From the NCBI GenBank assembly GCA_020846195.1, contig JADLEJ010000061.1:1-64000 (forward strand): a stretch of 64,000 nucleotides of DNA, read 5' to 3'. The notes under the pieces were generated by a model. It saw only the letters and a program-made list of their open reading frames with translations, was not told the DNA's origin and searched no databases. The DNA is from Nitrospira sp. (GTDB lineage Bacteria; Nitrospirota; Nitrospiria; Nitrospirales; Nitrospiraceae). The translations under genes and the position numbers were made by a program. Positions 35,889 through 44,944 of this stretch are shown in pieces; position 1 is the stretch's first letter, and each line of letters begins with the position of its first letter.

Positions 35889-38800
35889 ACATTTCGGCGC
35901 CGTTCATCCAGCGTCCGGTCGCCACCACGCTATTGACGGTCGGCGTGACTCTTGTCGGTCTGATCGCCTTCCGTTTTCTTCCCGTCGCCGCGCTGCCGCA
36001 AGTGGAATTCCCCACGATCAATGTGTCGGCCACGCTGCCGGGCGGCAGCCCGGAAACCATGGCGACGTCGGTGGCGGCTCCGCTGGAGCATCAGTTCACC
36101 CGCATTGCCGGCGTGACGGAGATGACGTCCACGAGCATGCTGGGGTCCGCGAACATCACCCTGCAATTCGATCTGAGCCGCAATATCGACGGCGCCGCGC
36201 GCGATGTGCAAGCCGCCATCATGGCGGCGCGAAGCGAACTGCCGACGACCCTTCCGAACAGCCCCACCTACCGGAAGATCAATCCGGCCGATGCGCCCAT
36301 TCTCATTCTCTCGCTGACATCCGACCTCGTCAGCCGGGGCCGCATGTACGACGTCGCGTCCAGCATTCTTCAGCAGAAACTGTCGCAAATCGACGGGGTC
36401 GGGCAGGTGACGGTCGGGGGCGGCTCGCTTCCGGCGATCCGCGTCGATCTGAATCCCACGGCGTTGAACAGTTACGGAATCGGGCTCGGCGACGTCCGCC
36501 GGATGCTGAGCAGCACCAATGTCAATCGCCCCAAGGGGCAGTTGTCCGATGGGAACCGGACCTGGGAGGTGCGGACGAACGATCAGCTCCATACGGCGGA
36601 AGAGTATTTGCCGCTGATCGTGAGTTACCGGGAGGGGCGGGCCGTGCGGCTCTCGGACATCGCGACCGTCGAACAGTCGGTCGAAGATCTGCGGACCAGC
36701 GGTGTGGCGAACGGCACTCCGGCGGTGCTCATTATTATCAACCGCCAGCCGGGCGCCAACATCATCGAGACGGTCGATCGGGTGCGGGCCATTCTTCCCC
36801 AATTAGAAGCGTCGATCCCGGGGAGCATGACGTTGAAGGTCGTGGTGGATCGCACGCCGGTGATTCGTGCCTCGTTGCACGATGTCGAGCGGACGCTGGC
36901 GATCTCCGTCTGCCTCGTGATCCTCGTGGTGTTTCTCTTTCTGCGGGATATCCGGGCCACGCTGATTCCCTGTGTGGCGGTGCCGGTATCGCTGATTAGC
37001 ACGTTCGGCGTGATGTATCTCTTCGATTATAGCTTGGACAATCTCTCTCTCATGGCCCTCACGATTGCGACCGGATTCGTCGTGGACGATGCCATCGTCG
37101 TGCTGGAGAATATCAGCCGGCATCGGGAGCAGGGCATGGCGCCGATGGAGGCGGCGCTGCGCGGCGCTCGCGAAATTACGTTTACGGTGCTGTCGATGAC
37201 CGTCTCGCTCGTTGCGGTCTTTCTTCCGATCCTCTTCATGGGCGGCATGCTGGGGCGGCTTTTCCGCGAATTCGCCGTCACGCTCTCCGTGGCGATTGTC
37301 GTGTCGCTGGTGGTGTCGCTGACCACCACGCCAATGATGTGTGCCCGCGTCCTCAAGACGGAAACCGGCAGGACCCACGGGCGCTGGTACCGGATGAGCG
37401 AACGGGTGTTTGAAGGCCTGCGTGGCGGCTACGCCGGAAGTCTCGGCTGGGTGCTCCGCCACCCGCGCAGCATGCTCGCCGTGACGCTGGCGACGATGGC
37501 TTTCAGCATTTATCTGTACACCATCGTCCCCAAAGGCTTTTTCCCGCAGCAGGATACAGGCCGCATGTTTGGGAATATCCAGGCTGCGCAGGATATTTCC
37601 TTCCAGGCCATGCGGCAGAAGCTGGTCGAAGTCGTGGACATTATCAAGAGCGATCCGGCCGTCGATACGGTCACGGGATTCAGCGGCGGCGGTGTTAGCG
37701 GAAATACCAATGCCGGCCGCATGTTCATCTCGCTGAAGCCGCTCGAAGAACGGCGGATCAGCGTGGATCAGGTGATTGCAAGACTGCGTCCCAAGCTGGC
37801 GAAAGTGACCGGCGCTCCAACGGTGTTGCAGGCGATTCAAGATCTGCGCATCGGCGGCCGCGCCAGCAGCGCGCAATATCAATATACGCTGCAAAGCGTG
37901 GATCTTGCCGAGCTGAACGCCTGGGCGCCGAAGGTCGAGCGGCAGTTGCGCACGCTGCCGGAAATTGCGGACGTGAACAGCGATCAGCAGGACAAGGGAT
38001 TGCAATCGCTCGTGGTGTTCGACCGCAGCACGGCCTCCCGGCTGGGAATCAGTCCGCAACTGATCGACGATACGCTGTACGACGCATTCGGCCAGCGGCA
38101 GGTCTCCATCATGTATACGCCGCTCAATCAGTATCACGTCGTGATGGAGCTGGCGCCGCAATACTGGCAGCACCCTTCGACCTTGCAGGAAATCTACGTT
38201 CGGTCGCCGTCAGGCGCACAGGTGCCGCTCAGTGCGATGACGCGCTATGAACCGACGAACACGCTGTTGCTCGTCAACCATCAGGGACAGTTTCCCGGCG
38301 TGACGCTGTCGTTCAATCTGGCGCCGGGGAAATCGCTCGGCGATGCGGTGCCGGCGATTGAAAAGACGATGCGGGAGATGGGCCTCCCGGCCGGTGTCCG
38401 GGGCACATTTCAGGGGGCAGCCAAAGCCTTTCAATCGTCCGTCGATAACCAGTTGGTTCTCATCCTCGCCGCGCTGGTCACGGTCTATATTGTGTTGGGG
38501 ATTCTCTACGAGAGTTACATTCATCCGGTGACGATCTTATCGACGCTGCCGTCCGCCGGAGTGGGCGCGCTGCTCGCGTTGCTCCTGTTCAAGACGGAGT
38601 TGAGCATGATCGCGCTGATCGGGATTATTTTATTGATCGGCATCGTGAAGAAGAACGCCATCATGATGATCGATTTCGCGCTGGATGCGGAGCGCAAGGA
38701 AGGGAAGCCGCCGGAGGAGGCGATTTACGAAGCCTGCCTGTTGCGCTTCCGGCCGATCATGATGACGACGATGGCGGCGTTATTCGGCGCGCTGCCCCTG

Positions 38801-39019
38801 GCGTTGGGGACGGGGGTCGGGTCTGAATTACGCCAGCCGCTCGGCATTGCCATTGTCGGCGGGCTCCTCGTGAGCCAGGTCCTGACGCTCTATACGACGC
38901 CGGTCATCTATCTCGATCTCGACCGGTTGCGATTGCGGTTCGCGCGGATGCGCAAGGGACAAGACGCGGACAGGCTGCTGTCTCCCGATACTCAATTGCC
39001 GGATGTCCAAAAAGGCTAG
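35885..39019 (+). CDS. mdtC: RND efflux transporter subunit (MdtC-like)
   Basis: This is a 1044-residue RND permease starting at an ATG that overlaps the preceding stop (ATGA). The same topology is visible: [19 protein letters not shown] as TM1, [17 protein letters not shown] in TM4, and the shared [20 protein letters not shown] region. It is a paralogue of the previous gene and should form a mixed trimer with it, as MdtB and MdtC do. The transcript 31528-39019 is a tight three-gene operon without an outer-membrane factor. Convergent with the RlmL-like methyltransferase gene, 11 bases apart. Confidence 0.93.
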   Translation: MNISAPFIQRPVATTLLTVGVTLVGLIAFRFLPVAALPQVEFPTINVSATLPGGSPETMATSVAAPLEHQFTRIAGVTEMTSTSMLGSANITLQFDLSRNIDGAARDVQAAIMAARSELPTTLPNSPTYRKINPADAPILILSLTSDLVSRGRMYDVASSILQQKLSQIDGVGQVTVGGGSLPAIRVDLNPTALNSYGIGLGDVRRMLSSTNVNRPKGQLSDGNRTWEVRTNDQLHTAEEYLPLIVSYREGRAVRLSDIATVEQSVEDLRTSGVANGTPAVLIIINRQPGANIIETVDRVRAILPQLEASIPGSMTLKVVVDRTPVIRASLHDVERTLAISVCLVILVVFLFLRDIRATLIPCVAVPVSLISTFGVMYLFDYSLDNLSLMALTIATGFVVDDAIVVLENISRHREQGMAPMEAALRGAREITFTVLSMTVSLVAVFLPILFMGGMLGRLFREFAVTLSVAIVVSLVVSLTTTPMMCARVLKTETGRTHGRWYRMSERVFEGLRGGYAGSLGWVLRHPRSMLAVTLATMAFSIYLYTIVPKGFFPQQDTGRMFGNIQAAQDISFQAMRQKLVEVVDIIKSDPAVDTVTGFSGGGVSGNTNAGRMFISLKPLEERRISVDQVIARLRPKLAKVTGAPTVLQAIQDLRIGGRASSAQYQYTLQSVDLAELNAWAPKVERQLRTLPEIADVNSDQQDKGLQSLVVFDRSTASRLGISPQLIDDTLYDAFGQRQVSIMYTPLNQYHVVMELAPQYWQHPSTLQEIYVRSPSGAQVPLSAMTRYEPTNTLLLVNHQGQFPGVTLSFNLAPGKSLGDAVPAIEKTMREMGLPAGVRGTFQGAAKAFQSSVDNQLVLILAALVTVYIVLGILYESYIHPVTILSTLPSAGVGALLALLLFKTELSMIALIGIILLIGIVKKNAIMMIDFALDAERKEGKPPEEAIYEACLLRFRPIMMTTMAALFGALPLALGTGVGSELRQPLGIAIVGGLLVSQVLTLYTTPVIYLDLDRLRLRFARMRKGQDADRLLSPDTQLPDVQKG
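38636..38779 (+). repeat. Gene-conversion tract shared by the two RND genes (copy 2)
   Basis: Second copy of the tract at 35526-35669, located 3110 bases downstream in the mdtC-like gene. It encodes the [15 protein letters not shown] segment and the following cytoplasmic loop. Confidence 0.85.
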
Positions 39020-39030
39020 GGCATACTGGA

Positions 39031-40206
39031 TTAGCCTTGCGCTGGTTGGGTTAGCCGACGGCGCGCGCCGCCTTGGACGATGAGGAATTCGTAGAGGCGG
39101 CACTCGATGGCGCCGTTGAAGAGAGGCGTGCGTTTAGTGGGAGCGAGGCCGATGAGTTTCGGCGCGCGCAGGTCGCCGGTGAACAGATAGACGCGCCAGC
39201 CGACGCAGCGGGTTTTCAGCCAGGAGCCGAGTTTTGGGTAAAACACATCCAGGTCGCCCTGGGTGCCGAGGCGGACGCCGTACGGGGGGTTCATGACGAT
39301 GATGCCCGGCTCTTGCGGCGGCGTGAGATCGAAGAGGTCGGTGTGTGTCAGCGCGATGTCGCTGGCGACTCCGGCGCGGAGAAATTGATCGGTGGCGGTA
39401 CGCACGGCCTGGGCATCTTGATCGGACGCATAGATGGGGGCCGGGCTGGCAGGCAATTGTTTGGCCTGGGCTTGAGCTTGGACGGTTTTCCAGAGGGCTG
39501 GATTGAAATTCGCGAATAGTTCGAAGGCGAAGCGACGGCCCAGGCCTGGAGGGATGTTTCTGGCCATCATGGCGGCTTCGAGTGGAATAGTCCCGCCGCC
39601 GCAGAGGGGATCGAGCAAGGGCGTGGTTCCGTTCCAGCCAGCCAGTTGTATGAGCCCAGCCGCCAGATTTTCGCGCAAGGGCGCCTCGACGGTCGACTGG
39701 CGAAAGCCGCGCTTGAAGAGCGAGTCCCCAGTGGTTCCGAGATAGAGCGTGAGATGCGTGGCATCGAGAAAAGCGTCGATGCGAATGTCCGGCCGATTGG
39801 AGTTCACGCTGGGGCGGGTGCCGGTTAGTTTGGTGAAAGTGTCGCAGACGGCGTCTTTAATGCGCAAGGTCACGAAGTCGAGGCTTTTGAGCGGGCAGTG
39901 CTGCGCGCTGGTTTTGACTTTGATGGTGCGCGCGGGAGTGAACCATCGAGGCCAGGAGACGGCGCTGGCCGCGGCATAGATATCTTGTTCGTTGCGGTAG
40001 GGAACTTGCGCGACTTCCAGCAGGATGCGGCTGGCGATGCGGCTTTCCAAATTGGCCCGGTAGATGGCGGCGAGAGGGCCGGAGAAACCGACGCCGCCTT
40101 CGGTCTGGCGCAGGTCGGTGGCGCCGAGCGCGGTCAGTTCCCGCAGCAGCAGCGCTTCGAGGCCGCGCGGGCAGGGTGCAAAGCAGCGGTAGTTTGTGTT
40201 ATCCAT
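39031..40206 (-). CDS. RlmL-like 23S rRNA guanine-N2 methyltransferase
   Basis: This is a 391-residue protein. The ATG at 40206 follows AGGTGAG; an in-frame GTG at 40215 lies within that site. The N-terminus (YRCFAPCPRGLEALLLREL) opens a ferredoxin-like plus THUMP domain (IYAAASAVSWPRWF, IKVKTSAQH). The C-terminal Rossmann methyltransferase has DPLCGGGTIPLEAAMMARN for SAM binding and the N2-guanine catalytic motif IVMNPPYGVRLG. This is the RlmL-N/YcbY class that methylates G2445 of 23S rRNA. It lacks the second (RlmK) domain of the E. coli fusion. Convergent with the efflux operon; divergent from the Nudix gene. Confidence 0.9.
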   Translation of the reverse strand: MDNTNYRCFAPCPRGLEALLLRELTALGATDLRQTEGGVGFSGPLAAIYRANLESRIASRILLEVAQVPYRNEQDIYAAASAVSWPRWFTPARTIKVKTSAQHCPLKSLDFVTLRIKDAVCDTFTKLTGTRPSVNSNRPDIRIDAFLDATHLTLYLGTTGDSLFKRGFRQSTVEAPLRENLAAGLIQLAGWNGTTPLLDPLCGGGTIPLEAAMMARNIPPGLGRRFAFELFANFNPALWKTVQAQAQAKQLPASPAPIYASDQDAQAVRTATDQFLRAGVASDIALTHTDLFDLTPPQEPGIIVMNPPYGVRLGTQGDLDVFYPKLGSWLKTRCVGWRVYLFTGDLRAPKLIGLAPTKRTPLFNGAIECRLYEFLIVQGGARRRLTQPAQG

Positions 40207-40235
40207 CGTGCTCACCTAATGAGAAAGAGCCCACC

Positions 40236-40796
40236 GTGAAATTCTGCAGTACCTGCGGAGCCCCGGTCAGCCAAAAGATCCCAGCCGGCGACAATATGTT
40301 GCGCTATGTGTGCGACCAGTGCCGGACTATTCATTACCACAATCCCAAGATTGTCGCAGGTTGTATTCCTGAATGGGAAGGGCAGATTTTGCTGTGCCGG
40401 CGCGCGATCGAACCGCGATTGGGGTTGTGGACGTTTCCGGCCGGCTTTATGGAGATCGGGGAGACGACGGAAGAAGCGGCGGCCCGGGAGACGAAGGAAG
40501 AAGCGCTGGCCGAGGTGGAGATCTCGGCGCTCTATGCCGTGCTCAGTATGCCGCATATCGGGCAGGTGTATATGGTGTTCCGCGGCCAGATGCTCAGGCC
40601 TGAATTTGGGGTCGGCACTGAAAGTCTAGAGGTCCGGTTGTTCCCTCACCATGCGATTCCCTGGGACGGCATGGCCTTTCCTGTGGTGACAGAGGCGCTT
40701 CGCCGCTATGTCACGGATGCGGCCGCGGGGGAATTCTCCCTGCATCTGGCGAGTGTGGACGATCGGATGCCGCCGGAGGCGGTGCTCGATTTGTAA
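40236..40796 (+). CDS. Nudix hydrolase with N-terminal zinc ribbon
   Basis: This is a 186-residue protein starting at a GTG (40236) with GAGAAAGAG upstream. The zinc ribbon comprises CSTCG near residue 4 and CDQC near residue 26. The Nudix box GFMEIGETTEEAAARETKEEA is complete, and the LLCRRAIEPRLGLWTFPAG strand precedes it. The arrangement resembles NudC-like NADH/ADP-ribose pyrophosphatases, but it is shorter than NudC (about 257 residues) and lacks a recognisable SQPWPFPxS motif, so the substrate is uncertain. Divergent from the RlmL-like gene by about 30 bases. Confidence 0.87.
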   Translation: MKFCSTCGAPVSQKIPAGDNMLRYVCDQCRTIHYHNPKIVAGCIPEWEGQILLCRRAIEPRLGLWTFPAGFMEIGETTEEAAARETKEEALAEVEISALYAVLSMPHIGQVYMVFRGQMLRPEFGVGTESLEVRLFPHHAIPWDGMAFPVVTEALRRYVTDAAAGEFSLHLASVDDRMPPEAVLDL

Positions 40797-40803
40797 CCGG
40801 CTG

Positions 40804-41064
40804 CTACCGGAGTTGCGCGCGGGGCACGATGGCGTGGATGTCCACCAGCGAATCGTCGCGATCGATCGAGTAAAAAATCCGCCAATCCCCGACAGCATAT
40901 TTCGACAGGCCCGGCAGATCCGAATCGACCGGTTCATGCCGCAGGTTGTCCACGTTGGACGCGATCCATTTGGTTTTATCGAAGAGCCGTTGAGTCATGC
41001 CGGGATCGACCTGCGCCAGGTCCTGGATGACAGCCGGTCTGAAGGCGAGGCGAAACCAGGCCAT
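40804..41064 (-). CDS. RelE/ParE-family toxin
   Basis: This is an 86-residue protein. The start FRLAFRPAVIQDLAQVD and the C-terminal strands GLSKYAVGDWRIFYSIDRDD and LVDIHAIVPRAQL match the RelE/ParE fold, including the arginine of the W-R-I-F-Y strand. RelE-like members cut mRNA on the ribosome and ParE-like members poison gyrase; the subgroup cannot be settled here. The gene follows its presumed antitoxin by 6 bases. It converges with the Nudix gene (stops 8 bases apart). Confidence 0.85.
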   Translation of the reverse strand: MAWFRLAFRPAVIQDLAQVDPGMTQRLFDKTKWIASNVDNLRHEPVDSDLPGLSKYAVGDWRIFYSIDRDDSLVDIHAIVPRAQLR

Positions 41065-41070
41065 GGTCGA

Positions 41071-41274
41071 TTACCAGCGCAGCCCGAGCCGGTCGGCCAC
41101 ATCGTCGCCGGAGAACCGTTCGCTGTTTGTGAGGGATTCTTTTAAGCGAGTCCGCAGGGCGTCCCCCAATGCCAGGCCAAGGTCTGGATCGCCGATGAGC
41201 TCGCGTAAGCGGTCGTCGACGAGGCCTTGGACGAGTTCTTTTAACTGCTGGGGTGTGAGTTGAGACAGATCCAT
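41071..41274 (-). CDS. Putative antitoxin of the RelE-like toxin
   Basis: This is a 67-residue protein: MDLSQLTPQQLKELVQGLVD, then DRLRELIGDPDLGLALGDAL, ending SGDDVADRLGLRW. It is predominantly helical and acidic, as small antitoxins are. No ribbon-helix-helix or HTH motif is obvious, so the assignment rests on size and on its position 6 bases upstream of the toxin. Such antitoxins are known beside RelE toxins in several phyla. Confidence 0.65.
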   Translation of the reverse strand: MDLSQLTPQQLKELVQGLVDDRLRELIGDPDLGLALGDALRTRLKESLTNSERFSGDDVADRLGLRW

Positions 41275-41340
41275 AGCGCGAGAGCATACGGATCCAATGC
41301 GGGAAATTGCAACTGTCGCGATAGGGCGGGTGAGAAGTCG

Positions 41341-41667
41341 TTAGGCCACGCGTGAGGCGGACGACAGCTTGCCGATCAATTGAGTGAGGCGTTCGAGTTG
41401 CGGAGGAGCGATGGCGAGGAATTCGATGCCGATGCCATGCGAGCCAGTCCAGCGGACAGCGGCATTGGTGATGACGATGGGAGTGGCTTCGCCGGGAAGC
41501 TGGAGCGAGACTTCCAGTTGCATGCCGGTAAACGGTCGAATAACGCTTTCGACCCGGCAGCCTTTGACGGAGACGTCGCGGATGGCCGCATTATATTTCA
41601 AGCGATCCCGCTGCATGAGAATGCTGGAGATTTGGGCGGGATATCGGGGAAACTTTCGGGTGACCAT
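41341..41667 (-). CDS. PilZ-domain protein
   Basis: This is a 108-residue protein. The ATG at 41667 has GAGGAG 8 bases upstream. It has the PilZ start RKFPRYPAQISSILMQ, the NxSxxG-like IRDVSVKGCRVES, and a barrel ending in AAVRWTGSHGIGIEFLAI. The R..R arginines needed for c-di-GMP (RKFPRY) are present, and D/S-x-x-G is kept as DVSVKG. It therefore could bind c-di-GMP. The neighbouring gene on the same strand, ending 2 bases before this start, is a second PilZ protein. Confidence 0.86.
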   Translation of the reverse strand: MVTRKFPRYPAQISSILMQRDRLKYNAAIRDVSVKGCRVESVIRPFTGMQLEVSLQLPGEATPIVITNAAVRWTGSHGIGIEFLAIAPPQLERLTQLIGKLSSASRVA

Positions 41668-41669
41668 CG

Positions 41670-42026
41670 TCAAGACTCCTCTGCAAGCTGTTCAAGCCAT
41701 TGCACTAACCGGTCCCGCTCTGATTCCTGCATGCCGAGGAAGTCGACGCCGAAGTCATCTTCCATGGTCCATCGGACGGTAGCCGCATAGACATGGATCG
41801 GCGCGAGCTGGGGCGGGCGGAGTTCCAGTTTGAGGATGGCGCCTATTTCCATGGCGACGCGCGCGGCGCTCATGATCTTGCATCCACCCAGGCCGAGGTT
41901 GTACACGGTACCGGTGGTGATGCAGTCGCCAGTGCATGAGATTGGAAATTCGACGCGATAGCGGGTTTGCTGGCGCAACTCGGCTTTCTCCCGCTCCCGC
42001 TTGGATTGTGTTGCCGGTGGCCGCAT
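41670..42026 (-). CDS. PilZ-domain protein
   Basis: This is a 118-residue protein. The ATG at 42026 is preferred over a TTG at 42035. It contains RQQTRYRVEFPISCTG, VYNLGLGGCKIMS, and a C-terminal AATVRWTMEDDFGVDFLGM. The RxxxR arginines (RQQTRYR) and the NLGLGG loop match the c-di-GMP-binding PilZ signature. It lies just upstream of another PilZ gene, forming a two-gene operon. No fused output domain is present. Confidence 0.86.
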   Translation of the reverse strand: MRPPATQSKREREKAELRQQTRYRVEFPISCTGDCITTGTVYNLGLGGCKIMSAARVAMEIGAILKLELRPPQLAPIHVYAATVRWTMEDDFGVDFLGMQESERDRLVQWLEQLAEES

Positions 42027-42152
42027 CGTAGGCAAATAGTTCCGGTGTGCTGTTTCTCTCAGATTCTTTATGAAGGCTATGTGTCAAAAGCGGGAAAGTC
42101 AATGAAAACGCCGATCTGTGCGGGCATTTCTCATCTGCGCGGTTGAGGAATT

Positions 42153-42374
42153 ATGATGATGAAGCGAAAGCCGGGAGAGCCGATTTATCTAGGGCGTCAT
42201 ATGGTGGCGCTGGGATTGGCGGTGGTCTGTCCTGGAGCGCTTCCTCAACTCTACCATCTGTTGGTGGCTCCGATTTCGATGGAGGCAAGACTGGTGGCTG
42301 GATTGCTCATTGCCGTCGGCGCTGGCCTGGCGCTTGTGCGGCTATACTCAGTATCGGCGAAAAATGAGCCGTAG
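42153..42374 (+). CDS. Small two-helix membrane protein
   Basis: This is a 73-residue protein with GAGGAATT directly before the ATG. It has two hydrophobic segments (MVALGLAVVCPGALPQLYHLL and LVAGLLIAVGAGLALVRLY) joined by a short loop, with a basic N-terminus. I do not recognise a family. It is divergent from the PilZ pair and convergent with the following gene. Confidence 0.6.
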   Translation: MMMKRKPGEPIYLGRHMVALGLAVVCPGALPQLYHLLVAPISMEARLVAGLLIAVGAGLALVRLYSVSAKNEP

Positions 42375-42395
42375 CAGCTAGCCTCGCAGGTTCGC

Positions 42396-42890
42396 TTAGC
42401 GGCGGCCCCAGTGCCGATAGTATCGCGGCCCCCAATAAATGTGCGGGCGATAGTAGGGAGCGTATCCATAAAATCCAGGTCTGCCTAGATAGAGGCCGAG
42501 CCCCACGGCCGGTGGGTACACATACGTGTATGCGTTGTAGGGCACGGCGGGAATGACAGCCGGTGGCGCGGCGATTTGCCGTTGCATCTCCGCCGTGGCG
42601 GCTGCCTGCCGATCGCTTTGCTGCTTGAGTTGCTCTACGGCGCTTTGTTGCGCTTGAAGCTGTCCCTTCAGTTTTCCAATTTCTTCCCGTTGCAATTCGA
42701 TAAATGTGTTTAAGCAGCGGGTTTGCGCCTCACCGTCATACGTGGAGCATTCCCAGGGCACCGATTGGGTTTCTGCGCGAGCCCAGCCGGCTGCCAGCAG
42801 CAAGGCTGCGGCGGCGGCTCCTGCGATGAGGAGGGAAGGTGCAAAGTGCTGAGGGTTGATGGGCGCCATCGCGGTTGTCCGACGGGTCAT
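42396..42890 (-). CDS. Exported coiled-coil protein with Tyr/Pro-rich tail
   Basis: This is a 164-residue protein with AGGAGG before the ATG. A signal peptide (PSLLIAGAAAAALLLAAGWARA) is followed by a short two-cysteine region (WECSTYDGEAQTRCLNTF), a coiled coil of about 45 residues (QREEIGKLKGQLQAQQSAVE), and a tail rich in Tyr, Pro and Gly (YRPHIYWGPRYYRHWGRR). Such tails occur in small exported bacterial proteins of unknown function. No family name can be given with confidence. Confidence 0.65.
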   Translation of the reverse strand: MTRRTTAMAPINPQHFAPSLLIAGAAAAALLLAAGWARAETQSVPWECSTYDGEAQTRCLNTFIELQREEIGKLKGQLQAQQSAVEQLKQQSDRQAAATAEMQRQIAAPPAVIPAVPYNAYTYVYPPAVGLGLYLGRPGFYGYAPYYRPHIYWGPRYYRHWGRR

Positions 42891-43054
42891 ATTGCTCCTC
42901 CTTCTCGGTGAACTCTCCTACACGCTACCATGCGATGGTACCATTGAATAGCCCCGCATGATTTTACTGAACGCATGAGGGCTGCATCGGTTGACGGCGG
43001 TGCTGCCTCCAGCTGTCGCGAGTCGTTTGATTTTGAGGGAGCGACGCCCCTAGA

Positions 43055-43807
43055 ATGTCCCATCATTCACGCGGGAAGAGCATGCGACCTCCCTCATCGA
43101 AGCCATCGCGCCGAAAGCCTCGATCCAAGCCGAAGAATCCCTCGCTGACACCGTCTCAGAAGCGCCGCTTCGGGCAGCGGTTGCTCACGTGGTACGGCGA
43201 ACATGGACGCGATTTGCCTTGGCGCAAGACGTCCGACCCCTATCACATCCTGGTGTCTGAAGTGATGCTGCAGCAGACTCAGGTAGACCGGGTGATTCCC
43301 AAATACCATGAGTTTCTTGGTCGTTATCCGAGCTTTGAGGATCTGGCTGAGGCGCCGGTCGCCGATGTGAAGAAAACCTGGTATCCGCTCGGGTATAACA
43401 TCCGCCCGGAACGGCTCCATAGCATCGCGTGCGAAACGGTAGAGCGGTATGGCGGGCAGCTGCCCAATGATGCCGACGAACTGTTGTCGTTTAAGGGGAT
43501 CGGACGCTATACCGCCGGTGCGATTCGCTCGTTTGCCTTCAATGAGGACGCGCCTATTCTCGATACGAATGTGATTCGGGTGCTGCATCGCGTGTTTATT
43601 GCCGAAGGCGATCCTAAAGGGCAAAAAGCGCAGTTATGGGAGTTGTCCGAGGCCTTGATCCCGCGCGGGAAGGGCTATGACTTCAATCAAGCCATTATGG
43701 ATTTCGGCGCAATGGTCTGCGTCGCGCGCGACCCCTATTGTTTGCTCTGTCCGATGAAGTCGATCTGCAAGACCTATCCCTTCGATGTAGCCTCTACTAG
43801 GAAGTAG
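43055..43807 (+). CDS. A/G-specific adenine glycosylase, catalytic domain only (MutY-like)
   Basis: This is a 250-residue protein. A basic N-terminal tail precedes the HhH-GPD glycosylase domain: LPWRKTSDPYHILVSEVMLQ with the catalytic Glu, the helix-hairpin-helix LLSFKGIGRYTAGAI, the catalytic Asp in APILDTNV, and the 4Fe-4S ligands CX6CX2CX5C in CVARDPYCLLCPMKSIC. It removes adenine mispaired with 8-oxoguanine. The C-terminal 8-oxoG-recognising Nudix-like domain of full MutY (about 350 residues) is missing; the next gene is a separate MutT-like Nudix protein 6 bases away. The start at 43055 is the longest; ATG at 43082 has a better GGAAGAG site. Confidence 0.88.
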   Translation: MSHHSRGKSMRPPSSKPSRRKPRSKPKNPSLTPSQKRRFGQRLLTWYGEHGRDLPWRKTSDPYHILVSEVMLQQTQVDRVIPKYHEFLGRYPSFEDLAEAPVADVKKTWYPLGYNIRPERLHSIACETVERYGGQLPNDADELLSFKGIGRYTAGAIRSFAFNEDAPILDTNVIRVLHRVFIAEGDPKGQKAQLWELSEALIPRGKGYDFNQAIMDFGAMVCVARDPYCLLCPMKSICKTYPFDVASTRK

Positions 43808-43813
43808 GCGGAT

Positions 43814-44218
43814 ATGACGGTGATCGAAGTCGCGGCCGGCCTGATTCATCGCGATGGCCGGTATCTGATTGCCCGCCGGAAAGCCGGAGTGCATCTCGCC
43901 GGATATTGGGAATTCCCAGGAGGGAAGCGTGAAGATGGGGAATCTCTAGAAGAATGTCTTCGGCGGGAGCTGCGTGAAGAGTTAAATGTGCTGATCGGCG
44001 TTACTGTACCCTATCGGATTGTGCGGCATGAGTACCCGGAAAAGATTGTGGAGCTGCATTTCTTTCGTTGCGCAATTGAAAGCGGCGAGGCTGAGGCGCT
44101 GGATTGCGCCGAACTGCGGTGGGTGTCGCCGGAAGAATTCAATCAATTCACATTTCCACCTGCTGACGGAGTCATCCTCGAGTCTCTGCAGCGTGACGCA
44201 GTCATGGAGTCGCAATGA
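43814..44218 (+). CDS. MutT-like Nudix hydrolase
   Basis: This is a 134-residue protein. The Nudix box GGKREDGESLEECLRRELREEL is complete, preceded by AGYWEFPGG, and HEYPEKIVELHFFRC follows. This matches the MutT/NudG-type (deoxy)nucleoside triphosphate pyrophosphohydrolases that clear 8-oxo-dGTP. It lies between the MutY-like glycosylase and a 3'-5' exonuclease; its stop overlaps the exonuclease ATG (ATGA). The operon therefore gathers oxidised-guanine repair functions. Confidence 0.9.
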   Translation: MTVIEVAAGLIHRDGRYLIARRKAGVHLAGYWEFPGGKREDGESLEECLRRELREELNVLIGVTVPYRIVRHEYPEKIVELHFFRCAIESGEAEALDCAELRWVSPEEFNQFTFPPADGVILESLQRDAVMESQ

Positions 44219-44931
44219 AAGTCGTATTGGATATCGAGACGATTCAAGCGCCTCGTGCAGAATGGGCGCACCTGGTCGGGAAAGAGCATCCACCGGAAGA
44301 ATCTTTGTCCGAGCATGAGGCGCTGGACCTTTTTGAAGCCGGTGCCGCTGAAGCCGCGCGCCATGCGGACGATGAGCAGTATGCTAAATCGGCGTTCGAT
44401 GGGACGTTCAGCAAGATCGTCTGTATCGGCTTGCTCGAATTCTCCGATCAGATGGAAGCGCGCAGCGCGGTGGCCTGGTATGGAAGCAATGAAAAGGAAT
44501 TACTCCGTCAGTTCTGGGCGAGGATTGCGCAGGACCGGCCGAGCTTGTTCATTACCCATAACGGCCTGGGATTCGACCTCCCGTTTATTAAAAAGCGGTC
44601 GATGATCCATCAAGTCAAACCGAGCTACGACATCAATCTGGCGAGGTTTCGAGCCGAACCGGTCTATGACACGATGGCTATTTGGAGTAACTGGGATACG
44701 CGCGGCTGGGTCAAGCTCGATGTGCTGGCGCGCGCGCTTCACGTGGAGACCAAGTCGGGAAGTGGATCGCAGGTGGCAGAGATGTGGGAGAAGGGGCGGG
44801 GACAGGAGCTGGCTCGGTATTGCCTGCAAGATACGTATGTGACGTATGCTTGTTATTGCCGGATGAATTTCCGGCAGCCCCTGTCCAGTGAGGTGGTCTT
44901 GCTCCAGCCGGAATTGCTGGAGCTATTGTAG
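44215..44931 (+). CDS. DnaQ-like 3'-5' exonuclease (PolB-exonuclease-like)
   Basis: This is a 238-residue protein of the RNase-H fold. Exo I is VVLDIETIQ, Exo II is FITHNGLGFDLPFI, and Exo III is ARYCLQDTYVTYACY, together giving the DEDD/DEDDy acidic set. It resembles the predicted PolB-type 3'-5' exonuclease family, without a polymerase domain. Likely acts on DNA ends; substrate is inferred. It ends the mutY-mutT operon with a 4-base overlap. Confidence 0.88.
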   Translation: MKVVLDIETIQAPRAEWAHLVGKEHPPEESLSEHEALDLFEAGAAEAARHADDEQYAKSAFDGTFSKIVCIGLLEFSDQMEARSAVAWYGSNEKELLRQFWARIAQDRPSLFITHNGLGFDLPFIKKRSMIHQVKPSYDINLARFRAEPVYDTMAIWSNWDTRGWVKLDVLARALHVETKSGSGSQVAEMWEKGRGQELARYCLQDTYVTYACYCRMNFRQPLSSEVVLLQPELLELL

Positions 44932-44944
44932 TTCTTGTTTTATC

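Noticed and set aside
36803..38173. Long minus-strand reading (about 450 codons) in the second RND gene
   Set aside because: Rich in His, Arg and Gln and without motifs; it mirrors the high-GC codon pattern of the true RND frame.
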